Shown: one piece after another, positions 34,606 through 44,408 of the stretch
Numbering within the stretch: position 1 is the first letter of the stretch
Layout: each line of letters starts with the position of its first letter
Origin: JARYLZ01 sp964388275
GTDB taxonomy: Bacteria; Bacteroidota; Ignavibacteria; SZUA-365
Assembly (NCBI GenBank): GCA_964388275.1
Contig: CAYLZD010000026.1
Span: 1-57,080, forward strand
Length of the DNA stretch: 57,080 bases
Direction of reading: 5' to 3'
The notes under the pieces: generated by a model
The model's database searches: none
What the model was told of the DNA's origin: nothing
Seen by the model: the letters and a program-made list of their open reading frames with translations, nothing else
Program-made: the position numbers and the translations under genes

Positions 34606-36960
34606 ATGGAAAATCATTCCGGGCACACGTTCATGCGGAGGATATCACACGACTCTTTGGGCAGGCACATTCTTTGGCCGGCGGTCGCTCTCGTTATTAT
34701 GTCCTGCAATGCCGCCCCCGTGAAAGGACAGCCTGCGATCGCCGATAGTTTGGAGAGGATTCTCCCGGCCATGCGGGACGACACCGCCAAAGTGCGCGCA
34801 CTCGTCCGCATCGCGCTTTTGCACAGGGGCATGGACCCGGATAAGGTAATGCGTTTCGCCTCGCAGGCGCTGCTGCTGGCACAGCGGCTCAGAGACGATG
34901 TCGCGCTCGGGCGCGCTCTGTATGGCCTGGGGGAGGCGTACATGCAAGTCGACTCAACTATCACGGCCATCTCGTATTTCCAGCGCAGCCTGGATGCCTT
35001 CGCGCGCGCGGATTATCCTCGCGGCCGAATCCCCGTCTTGCAATCCATGACATCCCTGGTACTCTCTCAGGGCAGCAATGAAAAAATGGTTTCGTACGCG
35101 CGCGAGGGACTTGTGTTGAGCAGACGCTTCGGAATGCCTGATGTCGAAGCGACCTTCCTATCAATGATTTCCATGTATCACTATCCGATCATGAAGAACA
35201 CCGAACGAGCCATCTGCTATCTGGACAGTGCGGCGGACGCTTTCAGCAGGGCGCGGAATCCCGCCCGTCAGGCATTCTGCAGAATCCAAGCGGCAGTCCT
35301 GCTGGCGGATCGGGGCGAGCACAGGAAGGCACTTGCTTACCTGAATATGGCCGCTACGCTGCTCCAACCTGTGAGCGAGCATTTCTACCTGACCTTCACA
35401 TACACGCAGATGGGCGCCGTGTACCGGCAACTCGGAAGTCTTGACAGCGCCCGCGGTATGCTCGCGCTGGCCTCTCGCCATGCGGAAGCGACTGGGCAGG
35501 ACCGCTTTCGCGCAACCGTCGCGTACGAACATGCATCGCTCGATCTTGCAACGGGCGACACTTCGAAAGCCATGAAGTTGCTCGATTCGGCGCGGGCACA
35601 CTTTCACGCCGCAGTCGACCGTGAGCGCATATCCAACATCTCCAACACACTGGCCTCGATTCACGCGGCCCGCCGGGACTATGACCTCGCTTACCAGCAC
35701 TTGCGCATCTATGCGGCTCTCTCCGACAGTCTGCTCATGAGCCAGACACGGCGCCAGGTGGAGGAGATGACTACACGCTATGAGAACGAGAAGAACGAGC
35801 AGGCGATCCGGTCGCTCGAACAAACCAAAATGCTCCGGGACCTGGAACTCGCGCATCAAAGGCTGCTGGCTGCTGAACAAGCCAGACGCTTCGAAACAGA
35901 CCGCGAGAGACGACGCCTCGAGACGGCTCGCACGCAGGCCGAGCTCGCGCGCAAGACTTCCGAAACCGCGCGGCAGAAGCAGGTCCTCGTGGTGATGCAG
36001 CGTGACAGTGAATTGCGTGAAGCGCTGCTGCGGCAAGAAACACTCGCGCGCAACGTCTCCATTGCCGGAGTGGCTGTGCTGCTGCTCCTGAGCGCCGTCC
36101 TCTACAGCCGATACCGGTACAAGAAGCGCGCTACGGAACAGCTCTCCGCGGCACTTACCCAACTCAAGACAACCCAGGACAGGCTCATACACGCGGAGAA
36201 AATGGCCACCCTGGGGGAAATGACCGCGGGTATAGCACACGAGATCCGTAATCCGATAAATTTCGTGACTAACTTTTCCACCCTCTCCTCCGAACTCGCT
36301 GTTGAACTCGGCGAGCAACTTGCAAGCGCGGACGTGCCCCTTTCCGACGATACAAGGGTAGGGCTGCTGTCGATAGTCGAGGGGTTGCAGCTCAATCTCG
36401 AGAAAGTTGAAGCGCATGGCCGCCGCGCGGACGGTATCGTTTCCGAGATGATGATGCACGTGCGCGGTCAGAGCGGAGTCCGGCAGAAGGTTGACATCAA
36501 CCGCCTGGTCGACGATGCGGCCACACTCGCCGAGAACGCCCAGCGAAGAGGTGATGACGACGTCCCGCTGACGATAGAGCGGCGTTACGATCCGCACGCA
36601 GGCGTACTGGAAGTCCTTCCGCAGGAGATCAGCCGCGTAGTGTTGAATCTTTTAAGCAACGCATTATATGCGGCGCGCTTCCCCTCCACGACCGGCGTAG
36701 CGAAGGAACCGGCCGTATGCATCAGTACCGTCCGCCTGCAGAATTCGCTTGAGATTCGTGTCGGCGACAATGGTCCCGGCGTACCCGAGTCGATCAGGCA
36801 CAAGATATTCCAGCCCTTTTTTACAACTAAGCCGACGGGGGAAGGCACGGGACTTGGCCTGTCAATGAGCTATGACATCGTGGTGCTCGGGCATAACGGT
36901 ACTCTGACCTGCGAGAGTTGTGACAGCGGTGCAGAGTTCGTGATGACGTTGCCGGTGTAA
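34606..36960 (+). CDS. TPR-repeat sensor histidine kinase
   Basis: A 784-residue protein. A signal segment (WPAVALVIMSC, possibly a lipobox) is followed by about eight TPR-like helical repeats (about 50-400; for example ALGRALYGLGEAYMQ), a coiled coil (about 400-510), a membrane segment (VSIAGVAVLLLLSAVLY, about 520), a HisKA domain with HEIRNPINFVTN (phospho-His near 580) and an HATPase domain (NLLSNALYAA, DNGPGVP, GEGTGLGLSMSYDIV). The sensing part therefore lies outside the cytoplasm. No response regulator is next to it. ATG 34606 has AAGGGA upstream; the first ATG in frame after it (34633) is possible. Confidence 0.82.
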   Translation: MENHSGHTFMRRISHDSLGRHILWPAVALVIMSCNAAPVKGQPAIADSLERILPAMRDDTAKVRALVRIALLHRGMDPDKVMRFASQALLLAQRLRDDVALGRALYGLGEAYMQVDSTITAISYFQRSLDAFARADYPRGRIPVLQSMTSLVLSQGSNEKMVSYAREGLVLSRRFGMPDVEATFLSMISMYHYPIMKNTERAICYLDSAADAFSRARNPARQAFCRIQAAVLLADRGEHRKALAYLNMAATLLQPVSEHFYLTFTYTQMGAVYRQLGSLDSARGMLALASRHAEATGQDRFRATVAYEHASLDLATGDTSKAMKLLDSARAHFHAAVDRERISNISNTLASIHAARRDYDLAYQHLRIYAALSDSLLMSQTRRQVEEMTTRYENEKNEQAIRSLEQTKMLRDLELAHQRLLAAEQARRFETDRERRRLETARTQAELARKTSETARQKQVLVVMQRDSELREALLRQETLARNVSIAGVAVLLLLSAVLYSRYRYKKRATEQLSAALTQLKTTQDRLIHAEKMATLGEMTAGIAHEIRNPINFVTNFSTLSSELAVELGEQLASADVPLSDDTRVGLLSIVEGLQLNLEKVEAHGRRADGIVSEMMMHVRGQSGVRQKVDINRLVDDAATLAENAQRRGDDDVPLTIERRYDPHAGVLEVLPQEISRVVLNLLSNALYAARFPSTTGVAKEPAVCISTVRLQNSLEIRVGDNGPGVPESIRHKIFQPFFTTKPTGEGTGLGLSMSYDIVVLGHNGTLTCESCDSGAEFVMTLPV

Positions 36961-37029
36961 CTCCTCCGGCACCGTCGGGGGAATCGAGCGGGCGTCGCGT
37001 CCTGACACGAGAAGGACTTCCCGTTTCCC

Positions 37030-37067
37030 GCCTGCGCTACGCCGCGGAGCTTCGGTGGGCAGGCCCG
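37030..37067. repeat. Possible dispersed palindromic element
   Basis: An imperfect inverted repeat with CCGCCTGCG at one end and GTGGGCAGG at the other, in the 114-base space between the convergent kinase and hydrogenase-like genes. It resembles short dispersed palindromes in other genomes and might end transcription in both directions; only one copy is seen here. Confidence 0.25.
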
Positions 37068-37074
37068 TTCCCCG

Positions 37075-37833
37075 TCAGCGCCCGGTAAATCTCAGCATCG
37101 CGTCGATAAACACCAGCGGATGCGGCGGACAGCCGGGCACGAAAAGGTCCACCGGGATCTGTTCGAAGAAGCCGCGGTTCAGACGGTCCGAACGAGTGAA
37201 AATGCCGCCGCTTATCGCGCACGCGCCGACCGCGATCACGATTTTCGGATCGGGCACGGCCGTGTAAGTATCCATCAAGGCGGGCGCCATGTTCGCGGAA
37301 ACCGGGCCGGTGATCACTATGCCGTCGGCATGGCGGGGCGAAGCGACGAACTCGATACCGAACCTCCCCATGTCGAAATTCACGTTGGAGCACGCGGCGA
37401 GCTCCATTTCGCAGCCGTTGCATCCGGCCGCGGATACCTGTCGCAGTTTCAGCGATCCGCCGAACAAGCTCCGGATTTCCTTCCTGATTTCAATCGCCGC
37501 GGCGTGGAAACTCTCGAAAGTCGCGCCCGACGATACTACGAGACGCTCCCTGTCGGCGCATCCCAGTCGATGCTCGTTGGAAAAGCGTATCGCCCCTGCC
37601 GGGCAGGAGCGTTCGCATTCCCCGCAAAACACGCAGGCGCCGAGATTCAACTCGAGCGGATCACGCGTGACAGCTTCCGCGGGACAGACTTCCGAGCATT
37701 CCGAACATCCGCCGCGGCAGGCGGCGCCGTCGAGGACGGGAAAACCCCGGTGCGTCGAAACCGGCCGCGCCTCGCGTATGTCGGGGATGGCCTGGGAACC
37801 GTGACGAATTCGGAGTTTTAAAAGATCGAACAT
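37075..37833 (-). CDS. HyfI/NuoB-like small subunit with fused HyfH-like ferredoxin domain
   Basis: A 252-residue protein. Residues about 35-90 form a two-cluster ferredoxin (CRGGCSECSEVCP and CVFCGECERSCP), the HyfH/NuoI role. Residues about 130-250 are the NuoB-like subunit with all four ligands of the terminal [4Fe-4S] cluster (GCNGCE, VGACAISGG, PGCPPHP). In Hyf and Ech systems these are usually separate genes. It carries electrons to or from the active-site subunit. It lies 108 bases downstream of the HyfG-like gene and is the last gene of the operon. Confidence 0.85.
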   Translation of the reverse strand: MFDLLKLRIRHGSQAIPDIREARPVSTHRGFPVLDGAACRGGCSECSEVCPAEAVTRDPLELNLGACVFCGECERSCPAGAIRFSNEHRLGCADRERLVVSSGATFESFHAAAIEIRKEIRSLFGGSLKLRQVSAAGCNGCEMELAACSNVNFDMGRFGIEFVASPRHADGIVITGPVSANMAPALMDTYTAVPDPKIVIAVGACAISGGIFTRSDRLNRGFFEQIPVDLFVPGCPPHPLVFIDAMLRFTGR

Positions 37834-37941
37834 GGTATGCCCGCTACTCGAGTATCTGTCGTTTCGCCGCGTTCCGGCGCCCCGGGAATACAGGCGCGCC
37901 GTTCTCGCATCGCAGAGCCGATTTCACCGTCCCGGACTTCA

Positions 37942-39429
37942 TCACAGGTCGAACCCGCAATACGAAAGGTTGAAACTTTTATTGCAGAGAGGGAAGTCGG
38001 ATATCCCGTTGCCCCGCACGGCCAGCGCCAAAGCGAACCAGTTGTGAAACGACGGATCCTTTATCTTCACTCGTTTCAAAGCGCCGGCCGCGTCCGTGAT
38101 CAGCACGTGCGCGATCTCGCCGCGCCAGCCCTCCGCGAGTGACACGACGAGGCGCCCGGGCTTCAAGTCCGGCATCGCGCACAGCAGTCCGCCCTCCGGG
38201 AAATTGCCGAGCTGCTCGCTGATGATCGCGATGGATTGCATGATCTCGATGTTCCGGATGTACGCCCGCGCGAAAACGTCCCCCGTCTGCATGGTGAGCG
38301 TGTGCACCGGGAAATACTCGTAAGCTCCGAACGGGTGGTCGGCGCGGACGTCGATCGACACGCCGCTTGCGCGCGCGGCGGGCCCCACCATGCCTATTTC
38401 GCGCGCGACGGCGTCGGACACGACTCCCGATCTCTCGAAGCGCTCCATGACGGAGGCGGCGGAAAACATAACATCCGACGCGAGGCCGGCGTCCTCTTCG
38501 AGCGCGTCGACGGTCTCCGATATTTCCGCGCGCAAACCGTCCGTGATATCAAAATACACGCCGCCGGCGGCCATCAGGCCGCGTCCGAATCTGTTGCCGC
38601 ATACCGCCATGGTCGTGTTCACGACTTTCGTGCGCAACGCGCCGAACACGGATTGTCCGGTCAGATAGGCGACGTCGCCGGCCAGCGCCGACAGGTCTCC
38701 GAGGTGCATGGCGATGCGCTCGAGTTCCAGAGCGATGGTCCGAATCTGTTTGACCCGTCTGGAAACGACGACGCCGGCCAGCGCTTCCACGCCCCGCGCG
38801 AAAGCGCCCGCGTGCGCTATCACGGAATCCCCGGCGATGGATTCGGCCGATTGAATCAGCCGCCCGGGCCTCACGGCCCTCTCCGTGAACATGCGCTCGA
38901 CGCCGCGATGCTGGAAGCCAAGTTGGATTTCGAGATGATGCACGGTTTCGCCGTGACAGGAGAAACGGAAATGTCCGGGCTCGATGATACCCGCGTGAAC
39001 CGGTCCGACGCCCACCTCGTGCAGTTCTTCCCCGTGCATCGCGAAGAATTCGTAAGGCCGCTCTCCCTCATCGACACCGGCTATTCCCTTGCGGACCGGC
39101 TTGAGCCAGGGATGCCCTTCGGGCTCCGAGCCGCATTGCTCGAAGATTTCCCTCTCGAACATGTGCGCGGCGGGGATCCCGGCCGTGATGGATTTCCAGA
39201 CGCTTCCCTTTTCGAGCGCCGCCGTCGCTATTTTCAGCAGGCAGTTCGAATCATCGGCCAGCACCGCGAACAATACCGCGCCTTCCGCTTCCTCAGAGGC
39301 GAAAAACTGCACGAGCCGCATCCCGGCACCGAGCTCCAGTATCAGCTGCCGCCGCAGTTCATCGGCCGGCAGTCTCGGGATGTCGGCGAGCGGAACCGCC
39401 TGAAGATTCTTTATCTCGAGGAAGCGCAT
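37942..39429 (-). CDS. HyfG/NuoCD-like large subunit lacking the Ni-binding cysteines
   Basis: A 495-residue protein: NuoC-like N-terminus (about 1-115) and NuoD/hydrogenase-large-subunit-like part (about 120-495; GFQHRGVERMF). In [NiFe] hydrogenases the first ligand motif is ERxCGxC; here the aligned stretch reads ESIAGDS, so both cysteines are replaced. The C-terminal CxxC is also missing: the protein ends FPLCNKSFNLSYCGFDL with two Cys nine positions apart. It therefore cannot bind NiFe in the normal way. This is the pattern of Ehr (energy-converting-hydrogenase-related) complexes, whose reaction is unknown. Confidence 0.85.
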   Translation of the reverse strand: MRFLEIKNLQAVPLADIPRLPADELRRQLILELGAGMRLVQFFASEEAEGAVLFAVLADDSNCLLKIATAALEKGSVWKSITAGIPAAHMFEREIFEQCGSEPEGHPWLKPVRKGIAGVDEGERPYEFFAMHGEELHEVGVGPVHAGIIEPGHFRFSCHGETVHHLEIQLGFQHRGVERMFTERAVRPGRLIQSAESIAGDSVIAHAGAFARGVEALAGVVVSRRVKQIRTIALELERIAMHLGDLSALAGDVAYLTGQSVFGALRTKVVNTTMAVCGNRFGRGLMAAGGVYFDITDGLRAEISETVDALEEDAGLASDVMFSAASVMERFERSGVVSDAVAREIGMVGPAARASGVSIDVRADHPFGAYEYFPVHTLTMQTGDVFARAYIRNIEIMQSIAIISEQLGNFPEGGLLCAMPDLKPGRLVVSLAEGWRGEIAHVLITDAAGALKRVKIKDPSFHNWFALALAVRGNGISDFPLCNKSFNLSYCGFDL

Positions 39430-39439
39430 GGTATTCCTT

Positions 39440-40870
39440 TCATCTGAAGAAACGCGCGGCGTCGGTCAGCAATGAAAGCGCTTGCGCGGGCATGTTCGCG
39501 CCGACGAGCCACAGTATGAGCAACAGCGCGGCCTGCGGAACATAGGCGACCGGTGTCAGGGCCGCCCTCGCGCCTCCGCCGGCGTCGTTCCCGCCGAAGG
39601 CCATTTTGAAGGCGGCGTTTCCCAACCCGAAGGCCGCCGTCACCGTAAGGAGAAAGAAGGGAACGGTAAGCCAGGCGAGGCCGTTGCTCCATAACGCGCT
39701 CAGCAGCAGGAATTTGCTGATGAATATCGGAGAAGGCGGAATCCCCACGATAGAAAGCAACGAGGCGATCCACAACCAACCGCTCCGCGCGTCGCGCTGC
39801 AGCAACCCCTGCACGCCGTCGATTCGTTTCGTCCCGTACAGCGAGACGATGTTTCCGGAAGTCAGGAACAGCGACGCTTTGGACAGCGAATGAGCCAGCG
39901 TGTGCAGCAGCGCAGCAAAAATTCCCTGCGGACCCAACGCGACGCCGACGAACATGATGCCCATGTTTTCTATCGAGGAATAGGCCAGCATGCGCTTGTA
40001 GTTCGACACCCTCGATATGAAAACCGAGCTGATCAGCAGCGAGAGGAAACCGGTGAGCATGAAAAGGAATTCGGAGAAGCCGCCGAGACCGGCGAGGCGC
40101 AGCACTTCGTGCACGCGCAGCAGACCGAGAAAGGCCGTGTTCAGCAGGGCGCCGGAAAGCAGCGCCGAAACGGGGGGCGGCGCCTCGGAATGCGCGTCCG
40201 GCAGCCAGGCATGCAGCGGGACTATGCCGATCTTGGTGCCGAAACCGATGAATATGAACGCGAAGGATATTTTCAACCAGAAAGGATTGATTTCCGCGGC
40301 TCTCGACAACAGATCGCTGAAGAACAGCGAGCCGATGCCGCGGCCTCCTATGGATAGCAGTATGATACCGACGAATGCCAGCGTGATGCCGATGGAACAG
40401 ATGTACACGTACTTCCAGGCGGCTTCCAGAGATGATTTCTTCCTCTCGAAATATATGAGAACCGCGCTGCAGAGCGTCGTGGCTTCCAGGAAAACCCAGA
40501 GCAGGGCCAGATGCGCGGCAAGTATCACGCCGCTCATGGCCGTCATGAAAAACAACAGGCCCGCCGCGTAGGCCGCTTCCCGCTTCACGGGCATCTGATG
40601 CGCCCGGAAGTACGATATGCTGGAAAACGACGCGGCGGCGAACACGACGACCATCACCCAGTAGAAAAACGAGCCTATGGAATCGAAGGCGAAATACCCG
40701 AGCATCCACCCGGGCAGCGTCGTGAATTCGAATCCGAGCATGTGCGACGCTCCGGCAGCCGCGTAGAATGCAGCCGCCCCGGGCAGGCAGACGCGGTTCA
40801 GAACGCGCGAGCGTAGCGTCATGCACAGCAGCGCGAGGAGCGTCGGAAACGCGAGAAGAAGGCCGATCAT
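39440..40870 (-). CDS. HyfF-like antiporter-type membrane subunit
   Basis: A 476-residue protein with about 14 membrane segments, of the NuoN/NuoM/MrpD ion-pump family. FGTKIGIVPLHAWLPDAHSE and PPPVSALLSGALLN carry the conserved channel residues. It probably moves H+ or Na+ in step with electron transfer. The start is ATG 40870, two bases after the HyfE-like stop; the open frame upstream lies inside that gene. It is 10 bases before the large-subunit gene. Confidence 0.88.
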   Translation of the reverse strand: MIGLLLAFPTLLALLCMTLRSRVLNRVCLPGAAAFYAAAGASHMLGFEFTTLPGWMLGYFAFDSIGSFFYWVMVVVFAAASFSSISYFRAHQMPVKREAAYAAGLLFFMTAMSGVILAAHLALLWVFLEATTLCSAVLIYFERKKSSLEAAWKYVYICSIGITLAFVGIILLSIGGRGIGSLFFSDLLSRAAEINPFWLKISFAFIFIGFGTKIGIVPLHAWLPDAHSEAPPPVSALLSGALLNTAFLGLLRVHEVLRLAGLGGFSEFLFMLTGFLSLLISSVFISRVSNYKRMLAYSSIENMGIMFVGVALGPQGIFAALLHTLAHSLSKASLFLTSGNIVSLYGTKRIDGVQGLLQRDARSGWLWIASLLSIVGIPPSPIFISKFLLLSALWSNGLAWLTVPFFLLTVTAAFGLGNAAFKMAFGGNDAGGGARAALTPVAYVPQAALLLILWLVGANMPAQALSLLTDAARFFR

Positions 40871-40872
40871 CG

Positions 40873-41508
40873 CTAATCCTTCAACTCGCTGAGCACGTCG
40901 ATGTGATCGCCGTCGTACATGGCCTGTATCTTGTTCAGGAAGATCACGAACAGGTAAACGCCCACGAACAGGTCGAGGAGAACGCCCGCGTTGACGAGCA
41001 TGGGCATCTCGTCGACCACCGAGAGCGAAAGAAGAAATATCCCGTTCTCGAGCGCCATGAAACACAGGATGTGCGTGATGATGCGTTTCCGGTTGACGAT
41101 CAGGAACAGGCTCGAGATGATCATCGCCAGCGACACGCCGAAGTACAGCGGCTTGATTATCGGATCGGCGTCCGCGGACCAGAAAGCCGCGGCGAAGCCG
41201 AATATGTAAATGCCGACGCCGATCAGGAGTGAATAGAATTGGGAGAGATACGGCTCCATCTCGCGGCTTATTTCATTCCTCCGTATCACCCGCAGCAGAA
41301 GATATGGGATCGCGACGGCCTTTATGACGAGGGTTTCGAAACCCAGCAGGACGAGGTTGAGCGGATCCACCTCCCGGATATCCGCGAGAACCAGCAGGAA
41401 GAGCAGCAGGCCCTGCGCCGCCAGCGCGTAGACGAACGCCTCTATCCGGCCGGCGGCGAATATGTACAGCATGCTCACGCCGAGAAGGATTATCATTACG
41501 GACTCCAT
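40873..41508 (-). CDS. HyfE-like membrane subunit (NuoK-related)
   Basis: A 211-residue protein with about six membrane segments. The C-terminal half is NuoK-like, including the Glu of CFMALENGIFLLSL. The start is ATG 41508, overlapping the HyfC-like stop by one base (TGATG). It links the large antiporter-type subunits to the rest of the membrane arm. Confidence 0.82.
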   Translation of the reverse strand: MESVMIILLGVSMLYIFAAGRIEAFVYALAAQGLLLFLLVLADIREVDPLNLVLLGFETLVIKAVAIPYLLLRVIRRNEISREMEPYLSQFYSLLIGVGIYIFGFAAAFWSADADPIIKPLYFGVSLAMIISSLFLIVNRKRIITHILCFMALENGIFLLSLSVVDEMPMLVNAGVLLDLFVGVYLFVIFLNKIQAMYDGDHIDVLSELKD

Positions 41509-42425
41509 CAGCGTCCTCCCCCGAGAAAGAAGGCGCCGACGGCGAAGGCGGTCAACGATAGCGCCGTAATAAGGAACAGGAACTGCGGCACGTGCGACAT
41601 CCGCAGCCGCGCGAGCAGCGATTCCACTATCCCGACGCATAGAAACAGGCCGAGGATAATCGCCGCGTATGCCGGCGCAGCCGCCGCTGAAGGCGTGTCG
41701 AAGGGCACGACGAGATCGGCGGCGAGCATGGCGAACAACAGCATCTTCAGGCCCGAAGCATAATGCATGTACGCGAGGTTCGGTCCCGAGTAATCGAGTA
41801 TCATCACTTCATGTATCATCGTGAGTTCGAGATGCGTGTTGGGATCATCCACCGGCACGCGGCATCCCTCCGCCAGCATGGTGATGAACAGCGAGGCGAG
41901 CAGGAGCAGCTTGACCACGGCGGTGTAAGCGGCGCTCGGATTCAGGGCCTGGAATATGTCATGAAAGGATAGCTGCCCCGTCAGCAGCGCGAGAGTGCCC
42001 GTGATGATGAAAAAGGCGGTTTCCACTATCGTTGAGAACGCGGCTTCCCTGGAGGCGCCCATCCCTTCGAAACTGCTCCCCGTGTCCATCGCCGCAATCA
42101 GCGTGAAAAACTTGGCAAGGGCCAGCATGTAGGAAAACAGGATGAAATCACCCTGAAAATGTATCACCGAGCCCAGTCCGGGCAGGGGAACCATGAGGAA
42201 AGCGACGAGCACGGCCGCCACGTTGATAGAGGGCGTGATGCGAAAAACGTAAGAAGTGGTCGAACTCAACACTTCGCCCTTCCTCATCAGCCTGGCGAAA
42301 TCCCTGTACGGCTGAATCACCGGCGCGCCTTTCCGCCCCGCCCAGAACGCCTTGGTCCTGTTCACGATCCCGAGCAATAGAAAAGGCGAGAGCAGCAGAA
42401 GCCCCGCCGCGAGCGGATGCGTCAT
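41508..42425 (-). CDS. HyfC-like membrane anchor subunit (NuoH-related)
   Basis: A 305-residue protein with about eight membrane segments. The loop RKGAPVIQPYRDFARLMRKGEV is the NuoH/HycD signature; a charged segment, ELTMIHEVMILDYSGP, near residue 200 matches the conserved Glu-containing loop. It joins the soluble arm to the membrane arm. It begins directly at the base before the HyfB-like stop codon region, with no spacer. Confidence 0.88.
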   Translation of the reverse strand: MTHPLAAGLLLLSPFLLLGIVNRTKAFWAGRKGAPVIQPYRDFARLMRKGEVLSSTTSYVFRITPSINVAAVLVAFLMVPLPGLGSVIHFQGDFILFSYMLALAKFFTLIAAMDTGSSFEGMGASREAAFSTIVETAFFIITGTLALLTGQLSFHDIFQALNPSAAYTAVVKLLLLASLFITMLAEGCRVPVDDPNTHLELTMIHEVMILDYSGPNLAYMHYASGLKMLLFAMLAADLVVPFDTPSAAAAPAYAAIILGLFLCVGIVESLLARLRMSHVPQFLFLITALSLTAFAVGAFFLGGGR

Positions 42426-44408
42426 TCAATCGACTCCGAAAATCCAGAGCAGTATGAGAATGAGGAACACCAAGCCGTAGGCAATGTACTGCTGCAAGCG
42501 CCCGCTCTGTATCCCGGCGAAAAGATTCATGAAACGACGGAAATATAGGAGGGCCGGCCGGATGAAGTAACGCTCCGAGACGTCGAGAGCGTGGCTCTCC
42601 AGATGCGCTTCCTTCGGGAAGCGCTCCTCCACCCTGTCGGAACGCACGCTCTGCGGAACCAGCTCGCGAACCAGCGTCAGAAAGGGCTGCGCGTAGGAAC
42701 TCCCCGTGTACTGCAGCCGGCCGCTCGTCCCCTGATATCCGCAATCCCAGGTCCTGAACTCGCGGACCGGCCGCTTGCGGAGCAACAGCAGGCGTATGCC
42801 CCACAAAAGCAGCGCCGCGAGAATGAAAAGAAGGAAGATGTTGGAAAGAGTCGAATACGCCGGAAGCGCCGCCTGAAACTCCGCGGCCCGGGATGCGGGA
42901 AGAAACAGCGACACGGCGCTCTCGAGAAGCCGCACCGTGTATTGCGGGAAAAGCCCGATGACGAAAACGCAGGCCGTGAGAATGTACATGGGAAGCAGCG
43001 CGGCGGCTGAACCGCCGTTCCGATCGGGAGGCGGGCCGCCGCGCGGGGATCCCAGGAAACACACACCGACTACCTTCGTGAAACAGAGCACCGCCATGAT
43101 GCCGATGAAAGCGAGACCGGACATCCCGAATATCGAAACGACGTTCATCCCGAGATTGCCGGGCGAAAAACCGCTCGCCAAACCTGTATATATGGAGAAT
43201 TCGCTGATGAAACCGTTGAAGAGCGGCATGCCGCAGATCGCGAGCGACGCGATCAGAAACAGCGTGGATGCCGCGGGCAGGAGTCTCATGAGACCGCCGA
43301 GCGAGTCGATATTCCGTGTGCGAGTCTTCATGTACACTATTCCGGCGCCGTGGAACAGTATGGATTTGAACACGAAATGATTGAACACGTGCAGCATGGC
43401 GCCCATGTATCCGAACACGGCCAGCCGGCTTATCCCGTACGTCGATCCCAGCATGCCGAGCCCGATTCCCATGCCTATGATGCCGATGTTCTCCATGCTG
43501 TGGTAAGCCAGAAGCTTTTTCAGATCATGCTGGGCTATGGCGTTCATCACGCCGAATATGCCGGTGAACGTTGAGACGAAGAAAACGGCGTAAGCCAGGC
43601 GCGCGTCCGCCGGTCCCGCGATGAGCAGCACGCGCAGGATTCCGTATATGCCGGTCTTTATCATCACTCCCGACATGATCGCCGACACTCCCGTCGGCGC
43701 GGCGGGGTGCGCGCGCGGCAGCCATGTGTGCAGCGGGAAGAAACCCGCCTTCGTGCCGAATCCCAGGAAAAAGAGTGTCAGAAGCAGCGTCGCTTCGCCG
43801 CTTCCGCTTCCCAGGACGGCGGCGAAGGACTCGAAGTCCAATGATCCGCTCTGCGCCGAGGTCCAGCTGAACGCCGCGAAAAGAAACGCCGCGCCGATCT
43901 GCATCGCGGTGAAGTAATAGATCCCCGCCCGGCGCGCTTCCGTTTTCCAGTTTTCGAAACTCACGAGAAAGAAGGAGGAGATCGACATCAACTCCCATGC
44001 GATTATGAAGAGCAGCGCGTTCTGCGCGATGACCACGAACAGCATCGAGGCGATGAGCAGCCCGAGGAATACATAGTAAGACGACAGCGCGGCCGCTCGT
44101 TCCCTGTACATCCTCATATAACCGTGCGAATAAACGGCGGCGAGCAGACCGCCGAGGGATATTATCACGACGAAGAGCGCGCTCAATGCGTCCAGACGCA
44201 GGAACGATCGGCCTATGGGTTCGTTGAGGACGATCGCCGTCTCGATCCGTCCTCCCGAAACGAGCACGCCGATCGCGGCCGGAAGCAGGAAGCACTGCGC
44301 GATCGCGGCCGACGCGATGAAAGCGGCGGCTTTGTGTTTCCAGCCCGGAAAAACGGCGCTTATGCCTGCGGCGAGGAAAAGCCCCGCGCCGATGACGACG
44401 GAGGTCAT
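42426..44408 (-). CDS. HyfB-like antiporter-type membrane subunit (NuoL-related)
   Basis: A 660-residue protein with about 15 or more membrane segments. FGTKAGFFPLHTWLPRAHPA, PTGVSAIMSGVMIKTG and AYHSMENIGIIGMGIGLG are the conserved core of the pump family. The C-terminal part (EFRTWDCGYQG) is typical of HyfB. Only two such antiporter subunits (this and the HyfF-like one) are encoded, against three in E. coli hydrogenase 4. The start ATG 44408 overlaps the regulator stop as ATGA. Confidence 0.88.
   Translation of the reverse strand: MTSVVIGAGLFLAAGISAVFPGWKHKAAAFIASAAIAQCFLLPAAIGVLVSGGRIETAIVLNEPIGRSFLRLDALSALFVVIISLGGLLAAVYSHGYMRMYRERAAALSSYYVFLGLLIASMLFVVIAQNALLFIIAWELMSISSFFLVSFENWKTEARRAGIYYFTAMQIGAAFLFAAFSWTSAQSGSLDFESFAAVLGSGSGEATLLLTLFFLGFGTKAGFFPLHTWLPRAHPAAPTGVSAIMSGVMIKTGIYGILRVLLIAGPADARLAYAVFFVSTFTGIFGVMNAIAQHDLKKLLAYHSMENIGIIGMGIGLGMLGSTYGISRLAVFGYMGAMLHVFNHFVFKSILFHGAGIVYMKTRTRNIDSLGGLMRLLPAASTLFLIASLAICGMPLFNGFISEFSIYTGLASGFSPGNLGMNVVSIFGMSGLAFIGIMAVLCFTKVVGVCFLGSPRGGPPPDRNGGSAAALLPMYILTACVFVIGLFPQYTVRLLESAVSLFLPASRAAEFQAALPAYSTLSNIFLLFILAALLLWGIRLLLLRKRPVREFRTWDCGYQGTSGRLQYTGSSYAQPFLTLVRELVPQSVRSDRVEERFPKEAHLESHALDVSERYFIRPALLYFRRFMNLFAGIQSGRLQQYIAYGLVFLILILLWIFGVD

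Noticed and set aside
37942..39429. Functional [NiFe] hydrogenase large subunit or formate hydrogenlyase HycE
   Set aside because: Both CxxC nickel motifs are absent, and no formate dehydrogenase or hyp genes are in the window.
37075..44408. NADH dehydrogenase (complex I) operon
   Set aside because: No NuoE, F, G, A or J; the large membrane subunits and HyfE/HyfC types match group 4 hydrogenase-like complexes better.
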